From assembly GCF_001522585.2 (NCBI RefSeq), contig NZ_CP013372.1:2480001-2544000 (forward strand): a stretch of 64,000 bases of DNA, written 5' to 3'. The stretch is from Burkholderia sp. NRF60-BP8 (GTDB lineage Bacteria; Pseudomonadota; Gammaproteobacteria; Burkholderiales; Burkholderiaceae). The notes beneath the pieces were generated by a model. That model did not search any database and was not told the DNA's origin. It saw only the letters and a program-made list of their open reading frames with translations. The position numbers were made by a program, and so were the translations under genes. Positions 47,689 through 58,032 of the stretch are shown piece after piece. Positions within the stretch are counted from its first letter, which is position 1. Every line of letters begins with the position of its first letter.

Positions 47689-48216
47689 TTGAACGACGAC
47701 CCGCCACCGCCCGCCACGCCGAAGATCCTCGTCAGCATGTGCGTGGTCGGCCATCCGGTCCGTTACAACGGCTCGGCGAAGACCGCCGCGCACGAGGCGC
47801 TCGAACGGTGGCAACGCGAAGGGCGTCTCGTGGCCGTCTGCCCGGAACTGGCGGGCGGCCTCGGCGTGCCGCGTCCGCCCGCCGAGATCGCCGGCGGCGC
47901 ATCGGGGCAGCAGGTGCTGTCGGGTCGCGCACGCATCGTCGACGTGGGCGGCACCGACGTGACGGCCCCGTTCGTGGCCGGCGCTCAGACCGCGCTGGCC
48001 CTCGCGCAGGCACACGGCTGCCGCTTCGCGATCCTCGCCGACGGCAGTCCCTCGTGCGGCAGCACGTTCATTTACGACGGAAGTTTCGAGAGCCGGCGGC
48101 ACGCGGGTGCCGGCGTCACGGCGGCGCTGCTGCGCGCGCATGGCATCGAGGTGTTCGCGGACACCGAGATCGACGCGCTCGACGCACGCCTCAGGCAACT
48201 GTCGCCGGCCGGTTAA
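47689..48216 (+). CDS. DUF523 family protein
   Basis: 175 residues. KILVSMCVVGHPVRYNGSAK near the N-terminus and AILADGSPSCGS in the middle are the conserved Cys-containing DUF523 motifs. The TTG at 47689 is preferred because a GGAG lies about 6 bases upstream and the domain starts soon after; a GTG at 47626 is also in frame. Function unknown; the two conserved Cys suggest metal or thiol chemistry. Ends in a strong hairpin shared with the convergent thiolase gene. Confidence 0.8.
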   Translation: MNDDPPPPATPKILVSMCVVGHPVRYNGSAKTAAHEALERWQREGRLVAVCPELAGGLGVPRPPAEIAGGASGQQVLSGRARIVDVGGTDVTAPFVAGAQTALALAQAHGCRFAILADGSPSCGSTFIYDGSFESRRHAGAGVTAALLRAHGIEVFADTEIDALDARLRQLSPAG

Positions 48217-48218
48217 CG

Positions 48219-48256
48219 ACGATGGGCGGCACGAGACACCTCGTGCCGCCCATCGT
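48219..48256. terminator. 16-bp hairpin between convergent genes
   Basis: ACGATGGGCGGCACGA (48219-48234) and its exact complement (48241-48256) with a 6-base loop, just after the DUF523 stop and 62 bases beyond the thiolase stop. Symmetric, so it can act on both transcripts; no U-tract. Confidence 0.6.
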
Positions 48257-48317
48257 GGCGGAAACGGCGCGGCGATCAAGCGGCGCGTATCCGGCCGCTT
48301 CCCCCCCATCTCGCCGG

Positions 48318-49520
<1,203 letters not shown>

Positions 49521-49597
49521 CAGTGTCTCCGGTCCCGTGAAAGGCTGGGAAATGAACGGGGCGCCCCCTTGCATTGCCCGCCGGGATGCGCTTAAAT

Positions 49598-49635
49598 GTT
49601 CTATATACGAACATAAGATCGTGTATCGAACGTTC
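49598..49635. promoter_or_regulatory. Candidate IclR (PcaR-type) operator
   Basis: GTTC-TATATAC-GAAC (49598-49612), then GATCGTGTATCGAAC (49617-49631) and the palindrome GAACGTTC (49628-49635), an AT-rich island between the divergent thiolase and IclR genes. PcaR/PcaU sites are GTTC/GAAC-type repeats of about 15 bases, so this is a plausible target. Confidence 0.6.
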
Positions 49636-49746
49636 AACGCATCATAGGGAGTGCAGGGACGACCTGTCAAGGGCGCGGTCCGCCGTGCGGTTGGCGTGTC
49701 GGGCCCCATGCGCTATCTTCTCGGCTGCACGACATTCCAGGCGCTC

Positions 49747-50535
49747 ATGACAACCGACGATATTCAAACGAAACCCGGCGACTCCTACGTGCAGTCGTTC
49801 GCGCGCGGCCTCGCGGTGATCCGCGCATTCGACGCGGCGCGCCCGGAGCAGACGCTCACCGAGGTCGCGTCGGCCACCGGCCTCACGCGCGCAGGCGCGC
49901 GCCGGATCCTGCTCACGCTGCAGACGCTCGGCTACGTCGAGGCCGACGGCCGGCTGTTCCGGCTCACGCCGAAGATTCTCGAGCTCGGCTTCGCGTACCT
50001 GACGTCGATGCCGTTCTGGAATCTCGCCGATCCGGTGATGGAGCAGTTGTCCGCGCAAATCCACGAAAGCTGCTCGGCCGCGGTGCTCGACCGCACCGAG
50101 ATCGTCTACGTGCTGCGCGTACCGACCCGCAAGATCATGACGATCAACCTGTCGATCGGCAGCCGGCTGCCCGCGTACTGCACGTCGATGGGCCGCGTGC
50201 TGCTGTCGGCGCTCGACGACGCGGCGCTCGACGAAACGCTCGCGCAAAGCGGCATCCGTGCGCATACGCCGCGCACGATCACCGACATCGGCGAACTCAA
50301 GGCGACGATCGCGCAGGTGCGCCAGCAAGGCTGGGCCGTGGTCGACCAGGAACTCGAGGTGGGCTTGATGTCGATCTCCGCGCCGATCCGCAACCGGCGC
50401 GGGCAGGTGATCGCCGCGATGAACATCAGCGGCAACGCGCAGCGGCATACCGCGAAGCAGATGGTGAAGGAGTTTCTCGGGCCGCTGCAGCAGGCCGCGC
50501 AGACGGTATCGGAGCTGGTCGCACGGCGCGGGTAA
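49747..50535 (+). CDS. pcaR: IclR-family regulator, PcaR/PobR type
   Basis: 262 residues. N-terminal winged helix (YVQSFARGLAVIRAFDAARPEQTLTEVASATGLTRAGARRILLTLQTLGYVE) and C-terminal IclR effector domain (SCSAAVLDRTEIVYVLRVPTRKIMTINLSIGSRLPAYCTSMGRVLLSAL). The SxARGLxVIxAF start is characteristic of the Pca regulators that sense beta-ketoadipate or protocatechuate. Divergent from pcaF with GTTC/GAAC repeats between them. Confidence 0.83.
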   Translation: MTTDDIQTKPGDSYVQSFARGLAVIRAFDAARPEQTLTEVASATGLTRAGARRILLTLQTLGYVEADGRLFRLTPKILELGFAYLTSMPFWNLADPVMEQLSAQIHESCSAAVLDRTEIVYVLRVPTRKIMTINLSIGSRLPAYCTSMGRVLLSALDDAALDETLAQSGIRAHTPRTITDIGELKATIAQVRQQGWAVVDQELEVGLMSISAPIRNRRGQVIAAMNISGNAQRHTAKQMVKEFLGPLQQAAQTVSELVARRG

Positions 50536-50623
50536 GCGGTCACTTCGCGCGCCGGATCGGCAACATGGCCATTCGCGCATGGCGTGAAGCACGCGGATCG
50601 AGCCGATAGTGCGGATACCGCGG

Positions 50624-50652
50624 ATAAAAAGACGGGCGGCATGCGCCGCCCG
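50624..50652 (-). terminator. Intrinsic terminator, minus strand
   Basis: A perfect 8-bp stem CGGGCGGC/GCCGCCCG (50633-50640, 50645-50652) with ATGC loop, followed on the minus strand by a T-rich run (TCTTTTTATCC). It would end leftward transcripts from the 50804-52748 operon and lies about 90 bases past the IclR stop in the other direction. Confidence 0.75.
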
Positions 50653-50763
50653 CTCAACTCTCTGACTCTGTTTGCAACGTCCTTCTCACGGAACACGGAG
50701 CGCGCTCCGCATCGCCAAATTTAGGGGTGCGGCAACGTCCGGTCAATTTGACGAGAACGAAAT

Positions 50764-50790
50764 TGCACGGCGCCTCTCGGACGCCGTGCA
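50764..50790 (-). terminator. Hairpin just after the aspartoacylase-like gene
   Basis: TGCACGGCG (50764-50772) pairs with CGCCGTGCA (50782-50790), 13 bases past the stop at 50804. A weak T-containing tail (AATTTCGTT) follows on the minus strand. It may act with the stronger terminator at 50624. Confidence 0.55.
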
Positions 50791-50803
50791 GGCCCGGCAC
50801 CGC

Positions 50804-51919
50804 TCACGCGCCCAGCAGCATCCCCGTTCGCACCGGCACCGTGCCGGTCACGCGGCCGAGCGGCGCGCCGGCCGTCACGAAACGGATCGCGCGCCGCATG
50901 TAGAACACGCCATCGGTCGCGCTCGAGATCGTCGTGACCGCATCCGTCAGCGGATCGACGATGTCGAACAGCGGATCGCCCGCACGGATCGTCGCGCCGA
51001 TCGCCGCACGGTGCACGAGGATCCCGCTCACCGGCGCGTAAAACTGCTCGCTGCCCGCAAGCGGCGTGGCCGGCGCGGCCAGCGGCGGCAGCGGTGCGCG
51101 TTCGCCGCGCACCGCGCCGCACCACACGAGATAGTCGACGAGCGCGTCGGCGTCGCGTTGCGCGTATTCGTACGTCACGTCGCGCTGGCCGCGGCACTCG
51201 ACGGTCACGGCCACGGTGCCGGCCGCCATCGGCGTGCCGTCCGGCAAATGCGCGCGCAACCGCGACCACAGCAGGTGATGCGCATCGTCGAACGCATGGC
51301 CGCCCGAATCCTCGGCGAGCAGCGACACCTCCGCACCGAGATAACGCGCGAGCGGCTCGACGTCCGGCCACGCGGTCTCGCTCGTGTACACGTGCATCAC
51401 CGCTTCGAGCGAGCAATGCAGGTCGATCACGACGTCGGCGTCGTGCGACAGCTTCAGCAGCGCAAGCTGCAGCGCATCGAATTCGGTGCGCGGCGCGATG
51501 TCGTCGAGCGCCGCGCCGACGCATTCGCGCACGATCGCGCGATTGCGCGCGCCGTCGTCGCCCAGCCGGTCGCGCGCGCGCGCGGCGATTTCCGCGAGCG
51601 GCAGAAAGCCGCGGTTGAAGTTGCGGCCGCTCGCGAGGTCGAAACGACCGATGAACTGCCCGAGCAGATGATGATTGAGGCCGACCGGGTTCGACACCGG
51701 CACCAGCACGATGTCGGCCGCGAGCCGGCCTGCGGCGTCGAGCTGCGCGAGACGCTGCTTCAGCACGACCGCCGCGAGCATCGCCGGCGTCTCGTCCGCG
51801 TGCAGCGCGGCCTGCAGGTAGATCTTGCGGCCGCTGTCGGCCGGCCCGAAATGAAAGCTCGTCAGCGTGCGCTGCGTGCCGATCGACGGCGACAGGAGCG
51901 GCGTGGTGCGAATCTGCAT
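50804..51919 (-). CDS. Succinylglutamate desuccinylase/aspartoacylase-family zinc hydrolase
   Basis: 371 residues of the M14-like AstE/AspA family. The zinc triad is seen as LHADETPA (HxxE, about residue 53) and VIDLHCS (about residue 145), with ECRGQRDVTYEYA as the catalytic Glu region. A C-terminal domain (about 285-370) is beta-rich, like the biotinyl-like domain of ectoine deacetylase-type members. Likely deacylates an N-acyl amino acid. Follows an amino-acid binding protein gene by 55 bases on the same strand, under a divergent LysR regulator. Confidence 0.83.
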   Translation of the reverse strand: MQIRTTPLLSPSIGTQRTLTSFHFGPADSGRKIYLQAALHADETPAMLAAVVLKQRLAQLDAAGRLAADIVLVPVSNPVGLNHHLLGQFIGRFDLASGRNFNRGFLPLAEIAARARDRLGDDGARNRAIVRECVGAALDDIAPRTEFDALQLALLKLSHDADVVIDLHCSLEAVMHVYTSETAWPDVEPLARYLGAEVSLLAEDSGGHAFDDAHHLLWSRLRAHLPDGTPMAAGTVAVTVECRGQRDVTYEYAQRDADALVDYLVWCGAVRGERAPLPPLAAPATPLAGSEQFYAPVSGILVHRAAIGATIRAGDPLFDIVDPLTDAVTTISSATDGVFYMRRAIRFVTAGAPLGRVTGTVPVRTGMLLGA

Positions 51920-51974
51920 CGATGGTCTCGAACGGATGAAAACGGGGAATCGGGACAACGGGCCTGCACGGCGC

Positions 51975-52748
51975 TCAGTCGCCGTACGGGTTGAAATCGA
52001 AGTACTGCTTCGCGATCCGGTCGTACGTACCGTCCTTCAGCATCGCTGCGATCGCGCCGTCGATCGACGCCTTCAGCGCGGTATCCGACTGCCGCATGCC
52101 GATGCCGACGCCGCGATCGCCCATGTCGAGCGGCGCGCCGACGAACGCGAAGCCCTTGCCGCGCGGCTGGCGCAGGAACCCGTAGTCGGCTTCCACGGCG
52201 CCGAGCAGCGCCGCGTCGAGGCGGCCATTCACGAGATCGGCGAACACGTCGTCCTGGCTCTTGTACGGCACCACGCCGACACCGGCCGGCGCCCAGTGCG
52301 CGAGCGCCCACGATTCGAACTGCGTGCCCGACTGCACGCCGACGCGCTTGCCGGCCAGCGACGCCGCCGTGCCGTCGAGCCCGCTGCCGGGGCGCGCGAC
52401 GAGCCGCGACTTGAAGCGGAACAGCTTCGACGAGAACAGGATCTGTTTCTCGCGCTTCGCGGTGATCGCCATCGACGACAGGATCGCGTCGATCTTGCGC
52501 GCCTGCAACGCGGGAATCATCCCGGAGAATTCGAGCTCGACCCACTGGCAGCGCAACTGCGCGCGGCGGCAGATCTCGTTGCCGAGATCGACGTCGAAGC
52601 CTTTCAGGCTGCCGTCGGGCGCTTTCGCATCCATCGGCGGATAGGTCGGGTCGATGCCGAGCCGCACCACGTGCGCGTCGAGCGCACACGCGGACGTGGT
52701 CGCCAGGCCAATGCACAGGGAAACGAGCGGGACGAGGAGACGTTTCAT
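51975..52748 (-). CDS. Polar amino-acid ABC transporter substrate-binding protein
   Basis: 257 residues, family 3 solute-binding protein. Signal peptide MKRLLVPLVSLCIGLATTSACA, then VVRLGIDPTYPPMDAKAPDGSLKGFDVDLGNEIC, the signature of lysine/arginine/ornithine/octopine-type binding proteins. No permease or ATPase gene is adjacent, so it either uses a transporter encoded elsewhere or serves as a sensor. Cotranscribed with the aspartoacylase-like gene. Confidence 0.88.
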   Translation of the reverse strand: MKRLLVPLVSLCIGLATTSACALDAHVVRLGIDPTYPPMDAKAPDGSLKGFDVDLGNEICRRAQLRCQWVELEFSGMIPALQARKIDAILSSMAITAKREKQILFSSKLFRFKSRLVARPGSGLDGTAASLAGKRVGVQSGTQFESWALAHWAPAGVGVVPYKSQDDVFADLVNGRLDAALLGAVEADYGFLRQPRGKGFAFVGAPLDMGDRGVGIGMRQSDTALKASIDGAIAAMLKDGTYDRIAKQYFDFNPYGD

Positions 52749-52884
52749 GGTCGACGATGGGCAGGTAGCGGGACGAACGGCATGCGCCGGACTGCCTGCG
52801 ATCGTAGGGGCCGCCGGCTGCCGCCGGAACCATCGGCTGACTTATCATGATCGGTATTTCCGATCACCGGCCTCGCAGCTTCCC

Positions 52885-53805
52885 ATGGCGTTCACGCTGT
52901 CCCAACTCCGCATCTTCCAGGCCGTCGTCGAGCACGGCAGCCTGCGCGCGGCCGCACGCGCGCTCAATCTCGCGCAAAGCGGCGTCTCGCAGCAACTGCA
53001 GGGCCTCGAGGCGACGCTCGGCGCGACGCTGTTCACGCGCACCAATCGCGGGATCGTGCCGACGGCCGTCGGCCAGCGGCTGCTCGCGCGCTCCGGTTCG
53101 ATCCTCGGCGAATGCGACCAGGTCGAGCGGGAAATCCGTCAGTTGAGCGGCGCCTACGAAGGCACCGTCACGCTCGGCCTCGTGACCGAGCCGCTGATCG
53201 ACGCGTTCGCGCCCGTGCTGACCGCGTTCCGCGCGCGCTTCGACAAGGTGGACGTGCACCTGCGCACCGGCACGTCGCGGATGATGATCGGCTGGCTGCG
53301 CGAAAGCGCGGTCGATTTCGCGATCGCGCTGGTCGCGAAGCAGACCGACACGACCGATCTCGCGGTCACGCCGTTGCGCACGTCGGCGCCGGTGGTCGTC
53401 TGCCGCAACGGGCACCCGGCGATGCATGCGCGATCGCTCGCCGAGCTGGCCGCCTACGGATGGGTGTCCACGCGCTCGCCGAACCTGAGCGCCGACCCGG
53501 TCGTCAACCGGCTGCTCGCGTACTTCGACGCACACGGCCAGCCGCCACCGAAGATTCTCGCGACTGTCGAAGGGATGTTCGAGACGCTGCAGATCGTCAC
53601 GCAGACCGATTCCCTCGCGCTCGAAACCGAAGCGATCACGCGGCACGGGCCGTTCGCCGGCGCACTCGTGAAGGTGCCGGTGCGCGAACGGGCCGAAGCG
53701 CAGGACGTCTGCCTGCTGCAGCGCGCGGCCGTACCGCTGACGCCGGCCGCGCAGGAACTCGCGACGATGCTCGCGTCGTATCTGAGGGTGGTGCGCGGGC
53801 GGTAA
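52885..53805 (+). CDS. LysR-family transcriptional regulator
   Basis: 306 residues. LysR winged helix (FTLSQLRIFQAVVEHGSLRAAARALNLAQSGVSQQLQGLEATLGATLF) and effector domain. Divergent from the binding protein/aspartoacylase operon with 136 bases between starts, so it is probably its regulator, with an N-acyl or amino-acid inducer. The ATG at 52885 gives the usual LysR start. Confidence 0.88.
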   Translation: MAFTLSQLRIFQAVVEHGSLRAAARALNLAQSGVSQQLQGLEATLGATLFTRTNRGIVPTAVGQRLLARSGSILGECDQVEREIRQLSGAYEGTVTLGLVTEPLIDAFAPVLTAFRARFDKVDVHLRTGTSRMMIGWLRESAVDFAIALVAKQTDTTDLAVTPLRTSAPVVVCRNGHPAMHARSLAELAAYGWVSTRSPNLSADPVVNRLLAYFDAHGQPPPKILATVEGMFETLQIVTQTDSLALETEAITRHGPFAGALVKVPVRERAEAQDVCLLQRAAVPLTPAAQELATMLASYLRVVRGR

Positions 53806-53854
53806 GCGCGCACGGCCGCGCGCGCCACCCGCATCGCGCATCACGCGTCGAGCG

Positions 53855-55186
53855 TCAGTCCAGCGATTCGCGCGCGGTCTCGCGCAGCATCGCGACCGCG
53901 ATCAGCGACAGCACCACGCATGCGGCCACGTAGCCCGCCGGCGCGAGCTTGCTGCCGGTCGTCTTCACGAGCCAGGTCGCGATCAGCTGCGCGGTGCCGC
54001 CGAAGATCGTCACCGCGAGCGCATACGCGATCGAGATGCCCGTCGCCCGCACGTGGCGCGGCAGCGACTCGCACATCAGCGCCATTTCCGATGCGGAGCC
54101 GAGCGAATAGAACAGCAGCATCAGCGCGGTCAGCGGCAAGATCACCGACAGCGTCGGATGATGGTTCATCAGCCAGAATGCCGGAAACAGCAGCGCGACC
54201 AGCACGCCGCGGCCGACGAAGATCGGCAGGCGCCGGCTGCCGAGCTTGTCCGACAGCCAGCCGAACAGCGGGCACGTGACCAGCATCACGCAGCCCGACG
54301 CGACCCCGACGAACATCGACAGCTTCATCGGCAGGCCGAGCGTGTGGATCGCGTAGGTCGGCATGTAGAACGTCAGGATGTAGGTCGACACCGTGCCGCC
54401 CATCACCGTGAGCATCAGCAGCAGCACCGTGCGCGCGTGCTTCGAGAACAGCTCGCGCAGCACGCCGCGCTCGATGCCGTGATGGCGGTCGCCGGGCGCG
54501 TCGTCCGCGAGCCGGCGACGCAAAAACATCCCGACCGGCGCAATCAGCACGCCGACGAGGAACGGCAGCCGCCAGCCCCAGCCTTCCAGTGCGTCCTTCG
54601 TCATCGTGTTCGACAGCAGCGCCGCGAACCCCGAGCCCATCAGCGCGGCGCCGCCTTGCGTCGCGAGCTGCCAGCTCGCGCGGAACGCGCGGCGCGACGT
54701 GCCGCCCTGTTCGAGCAGCGTCGACGTCGCCGCGCCGAATTCGCCGCCTTGCGAGAAGCCCTGCAGCAACCGCGCGAACACCACGAGCAGCGGCGCGGCC
54801 ACGCCCACCTGCGCATAGGTCGGCGCGATCGCGATCAGGCCGGTGCCGAGCGCCATCAGCATGATCGTCAGGTTCAGCGCGGCCTTGCGCCCCTTGCGGT
54901 CGGCGTAGACGCCGAGCACGACGCTACCGAGCGGCCGCGTGAAGAAGCCGGCGGCGAACGTCGCGACCGACAGCAGCAGCGACGTGGTCGGGTCGCTCGA
55001 CGGGAAGAACAGCTTGCCGATCAGCACCGCGAAGAAACCGTACACGGTGAAATCGAAGAATTCGAGCCAATTGCCGATCACGGCCGCGGCGATCGCGCCG
55101 CGCCGCGTGACGGCAGGCGCGCCGGGCGCGCCGGCTTCGGCGGCGCCCGGCGACGCGGGGTGCAGCGCGAGATGGTCTTTCTGCAT
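53855..55186 (-). CDS. MFS transporter, metabolite:H+ symporter (MHS) type
   Basis: 443 residues with 12 membrane segments. AAVIGNWLEFFDFTVYGFFAVLIGKLFFP followed by FFTRPLGSVVLGVYADRKGRKAALNLTIMLMALGT is the hallmark of the MHS family (citrate, shikimate, proline/betaine permeases). AGGAG precedes the ATG at 55186. It lies 56 bases downstream of an M20 amidohydrolase gene and probably imports that enzyme's substrate. Confidence 0.9.
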   Translation of the reverse strand: MQKDHLALHPASPGAAEAGAPGAPAVTRRGAIAAAVIGNWLEFFDFTVYGFFAVLIGKLFFPSSDPTTSLLLSVATFAAGFFTRPLGSVVLGVYADRKGRKAALNLTIMLMALGTGLIAIAPTYAQVGVAAPLLVVFARLLQGFSQGGEFGAATSTLLEQGGTSRRAFRASWQLATQGGAALMGSGFAALLSNTMTKDALEGWGWRLPFLVGVLIAPVGMFLRRRLADDAPGDRHHGIERGVLRELFSKHARTVLLLMLTVMGGTVSTYILTFYMPTYAIHTLGLPMKLSMFVGVASGCVMLVTCPLFGWLSDKLGSRRLPIFVGRGVLVALLFPAFWLMNHHPTLSVILPLTALMLLFYSLGSASEMALMCESLPRHVRATGISIAYALAVTIFGGTAQLIATWLVKTTGSKLAPAGYVAACVVLSLIAVAMLRETARESLD

Positions 55187-55242
55187 CGCTCTCCTCTCCT
55201 CTGAATGCGGCCGGAAGCGCCGGCCGCGCGCCGCCGTTGCGA

Positions 55243-56433
55243 TCACTGCCCGAGGTAACGCTCGACGAGGCGCGTCCAGAACGCCGCGCCGATCGGCAGA
55301 TTGCGATCGTTGAAGTCGTATTTCGGGTTGTGCACCATGCAGCCGTCCTCGCCTTCGCCGTTGCCGAGCCGCACGAACGAGCCCGGCCGCTGCTGCAGCA
55401 TGAACGCGAAATCCTCGCTGCCCATCAGCAGGTCGGCCTGCTCGACCACGTGCGCATCGCCGACGAGTTCGCGCGCGACCTGCGCGGCGAAATCCGTTTC
55501 GGCATCCGTATTGACGACGACCGGATAGCCTTCGATGTACTCGACGTTCGCGGTCGCGCCGTAGCTCGCGGCCTGCGTTTCGGCCAGCTCGATGATGCGG
55601 CGCTTGAGCAGCGCGCGCACGTCGGGGCTGAACGAACGCACGCTGAGTTCGAGGCGCGCGCCGTTCGGAATCACGTTGTTCGCGGTGCCCGCGTGCATCG
55701 AGCCGACCGTGACCACCGCCGGCTGCGACGGGTCGACGTTGCGCGCGACGATCGTCTGCAGCGCCATCACGATGCTCGCCGCGACGACCACCGGGTCGAC
55801 GGTCAGATGCGGGCGCGCCGCGTGGCCGCCGACGCCTTCGATCGTGACGATCGCCTTGTCGCCGGCCGACATGAACGGGCCGCGTCGCGTGAGGAACACG
55901 CCGGGCGCCGCGCCCGGATGGTTGTGCATGCCGAACACGGCGTCGCACGGGAAACGCTCGAACAGGCCGTCGTCGATCATCTTCTTCGCGCCGCTGTCGA
56001 CGCCATGCTCTTCCGCCGGCTGGAAATACAGGTGCACGGTGCCCGAGAAGTTGCGCGTCTTCGCGAGATGCTGTGCGGCGCCGAGCAGCATCGTCGTGTG
56101 GCCGTCGTGGCCGCACGCGTGCATCTTGCCGTGCGTGCCACTCGCATACGGCAAGCCGGTCGCCTCGACGATCGGCAACGCATCCATGTCGGCGCGAATG
56201 CCGATGCTGCGTGCGCCGTCGCCCACCCGCAGCGTGCCGACGACGCCGGTCTTGCCGACCCCGCGCGTCACCTGCCAGCCCCATTGCGCGAGCTTGTCCG
56301 CGACGAGCGCGGCCGTGTCGTGCTCTTCGTACGCGAGTTCGGGATGGTGATGGATGTGGTGACGGATCTCGCGCAGCCCGCCTGCGGCGGGCATCAGATC
56401 CTCGACTTCGGTGAATCGGGTAGCGGTGGTCAT
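55243..56433 (-). CDS. M20-family amidohydrolase (hippurate/N-acyl amino acid hydrolase type)
   Basis: 396 residues of the M20D/HipO group. Metal ligands are seen in MHACGHDGHTTMLLGAA, QPAEEHGVDSGA and the later MGSEDFAFML; the lid domain has GVGGHAARPHLTVDP. Releases amino acids from N-acyl derivatives. The ATG at 56433 follows AGGAG by 7 bases. First gene of a two-gene operon with the MHS transporter. Confidence 0.9.
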   Translation of the reverse strand: MTTATRFTEVEDLMPAAGGLREIRHHIHHHPELAYEEHDTAALVADKLAQWGWQVTRGVGKTGVVGTLRVGDGARSIGIRADMDALPIVEATGLPYASGTHGKMHACGHDGHTTMLLGAAQHLAKTRNFSGTVHLYFQPAEEHGVDSGAKKMIDDGLFERFPCDAVFGMHNHPGAAPGVFLTRRGPFMSAGDKAIVTIEGVGGHAARPHLTVDPVVVAASIVMALQTIVARNVDPSQPAVVTVGSMHAGTANNVIPNGARLELSVRSFSPDVRALLKRRIIELAETQAASYGATANVEYIEGYPVVVNTDAETDFAAQVARELVGDAHVVEQADLLMGSEDFAFMLQQRPGSFVRLGNGEGEDGCMVHNPKYDFNDRNLPIGAAFWTRLVERYLGQ

Positions 56434-56989
56434 CAAGAGGCTCCTGCCGTTCGTCTGCGCACGCCGGGGATGCGTGCGGGAAAGCGAGCCACTATAGCGA
56501 GCCGATATCCGCGCAATAAGATGCGGAATTTTTCACCGCGATAAGGTTTATTAATCAGGGTTAATACGGGGCGTCGGTCCGGTGCGTGAACTTCGATTAG
56601 ATGCGGGTACGACTTTCGATCAGATGTGGACGGGACCGCCTAGAGCATCGCGGGAACGCCCGTGGCATAAGGCATATCCGTATCTAACCGAAAGTAGCTT
56701 CTGGAGCCCTCTCACGAGGGCCCGTACATTGTCGCGAACATGTCAATGGCAAACCCCGGAGCGCCCGACCGCAGGCATTTCGCAAGAAAGCGAAGCACCT
56801 CGAGCCAAGGCGACGCCACCCTCTCGTGCGCGACTTGCTTCGGCGAGTGACAGGAAGCGGGCGCTGCGTCGACGGCCGCGGCGACTGCTTGGGCGATGGG
56901 CGTACACGCGCCCGCCCTCGACCGGCCGCCGAGCGCCCCGCCGCAACGGCGGCGCGGCACACCCACCGCCGACGCCACGCCCCTCGCAA
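56434..56989. other. 556-base gene-free region with degenerate tandem repeat
   Basis: No gene recognised between the M20 gene start and the SDR gene end. It contains a degenerate direct repeat near 56589-56633 and the hairpin GAGCCCTC/GAGGGCCC near 56712-56727. Less regular in codon periodicity than surrounding DNA. The M20 operon promoter should lie in the AT-rich part 56490-56570. Confidence 0.5.
56589..56633. repeat. Degenerate 22-base direct repeat
   Basis: AACTTCGATTAGATGCGGGT (56589-56608) is followed directly by ACTTTCGATCAGATGTGGAC (56612-56631). The shared core is CGATYAGATGYGG. Adjacent direct repeats of this size are typical of the ends of some insertion sequences, so this may be a relic; no transposase fragment was recognised. 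Confidence 0.5.
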
Positions 56990-57865
56990 CTACTCGACCT
57001 GCTTCAACGCTTGCAGCCCGTCGGGCAACTTCGCATCCGGAAACTGCGTGGACAACGAGGCATCGCGCCACCGCGCCGCCTCTTCCGCACGCTGCCGCTC
57101 CGCCTGCTCGCAGACGAACAGCGCATCGCCGCCGAGCAGCAAGCGCATCGGCACGTCGTCGCGACGCGACAGCTCGACGATCAGCGCCGCGATCCGGGCG
57201 GGATCGCCGACCTCATGCCCGCCATACGCGCCGAGCAGGTCGAGAATCTTTCCGACCGACGGCCGATAGTCCGGCAGCAGATCGTCGATCCCGCGCTTCG
57301 CCTGTGCGGCCCATTCGGTACGCATCCCGCCCGGCTCCAGCGTGCACACGCGCACGCCGAGCGGCGCGACTTCCTTCGCGAGCACGTCGCTGAACCCGCC
57401 GACGGCCCACTTCGCGGCCTGGTACGCGGACAATCCCGGCGTCGACGTCCGCCCGCCGACCGACGACACCTGGAAGATGTGCCCCGCGCGCTGCGCACGC
57501 ATCGTCGGCAACACCGCCCGCGTCAGGTTGATCACGCCGAACAGGTTCGTTTCGATCTGGTCGCGGAAGACGTCGGCGCCCATCTGCTCGAACGGCGCCG
57601 TGTGGCCGTAGCCCGCGTTGTTCACCAGCACGTCGATGCGCCCGAACGCGGCGCGTGCCGCCGCGACGGCCCGCGCGGCCGCCGCTTCGTCGGTGACGTC
57701 GAGTTCGACCGGCAGCAGCCGGTCGCCATGACGCTCGGCCAGATCGGCCAGTCGCGCCGGATCGCGCGCGCCGGCCACCAGCCGGTCGCCGGCTGCCAGC
57801 ACCGCTTCCGAAATCGCTCGGCCCAAGCCGCGTGCGGCCCCCGTTACCAACCAGACTTTCGACAT
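56990..57865 (-). CDS. Short-chain dehydrogenase/reductase
   Basis: 291 residues, classical SDR. NAD(P) motif TGAARGLG at the N-terminus, NNAG at about residue 84, catalytic Ser (VSSVGG) about 140, YQAAK about 153. The C-terminal 100 residues are longer than the 250-residue core. Probably a cytosolic oxidoreductase of unknown substrate, regulated by the TetR protein encoded beside it, whose operator motif lies upstream of this gene. Confidence 0.88.
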   Translation of the reverse strand: MSKVWLVTGAARGLGRAISEAVLAAGDRLVAGARDPARLADLAERHGDRLLPVELDVTDEAAAARAVAAARAAFGRIDVLVNNAGYGHTAPFEQMGADVFRDQIETNLFGVINLTRAVLPTMRAQRAGHIFQVSSVGGRTSTPGLSAYQAAKWAVGGFSDVLAKEVAPLGVRVCTLEPGGMRTEWAAQAKRGIDDLLPDYRPSVGKILDLLGAYGGHEVGDPARIAALIVELSRRDDVPMRLLLGGDALFVCEQAERQRAEEAARWRDASLSTQFPDAKLPDGLQALKQVE

Positions 57866-57900
57866 TTTCCGCTCCTTGATCGTGATGAAACGACTAAAAT

Positions 57901-57921
57901 GAATGATTACTCACTCATTAA
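57901..57921 (-). promoter_or_regulatory. TetR operator upstream of the SDR gene
   Basis: The minus strand here begins TTAATGAGTGAG and ends ATCATTC; it matches the site upstream of the tetR gene (58623-58643) at 17 of 21 positions. It is 36-56 bases upstream of the SDR start, overlapping the expected promoter. Confidence 0.7.
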
Positions 57922-58032
57922 TATGAACGACGTAGCAGCCCTTGCGACCCTGCAACGCCCTGCCTGCATCGCTCTACCTGCAACGCCCTGCCGGTCGTGG
58001 CGGCACGCGCCGCCACGACGGCGACTTTCGAC

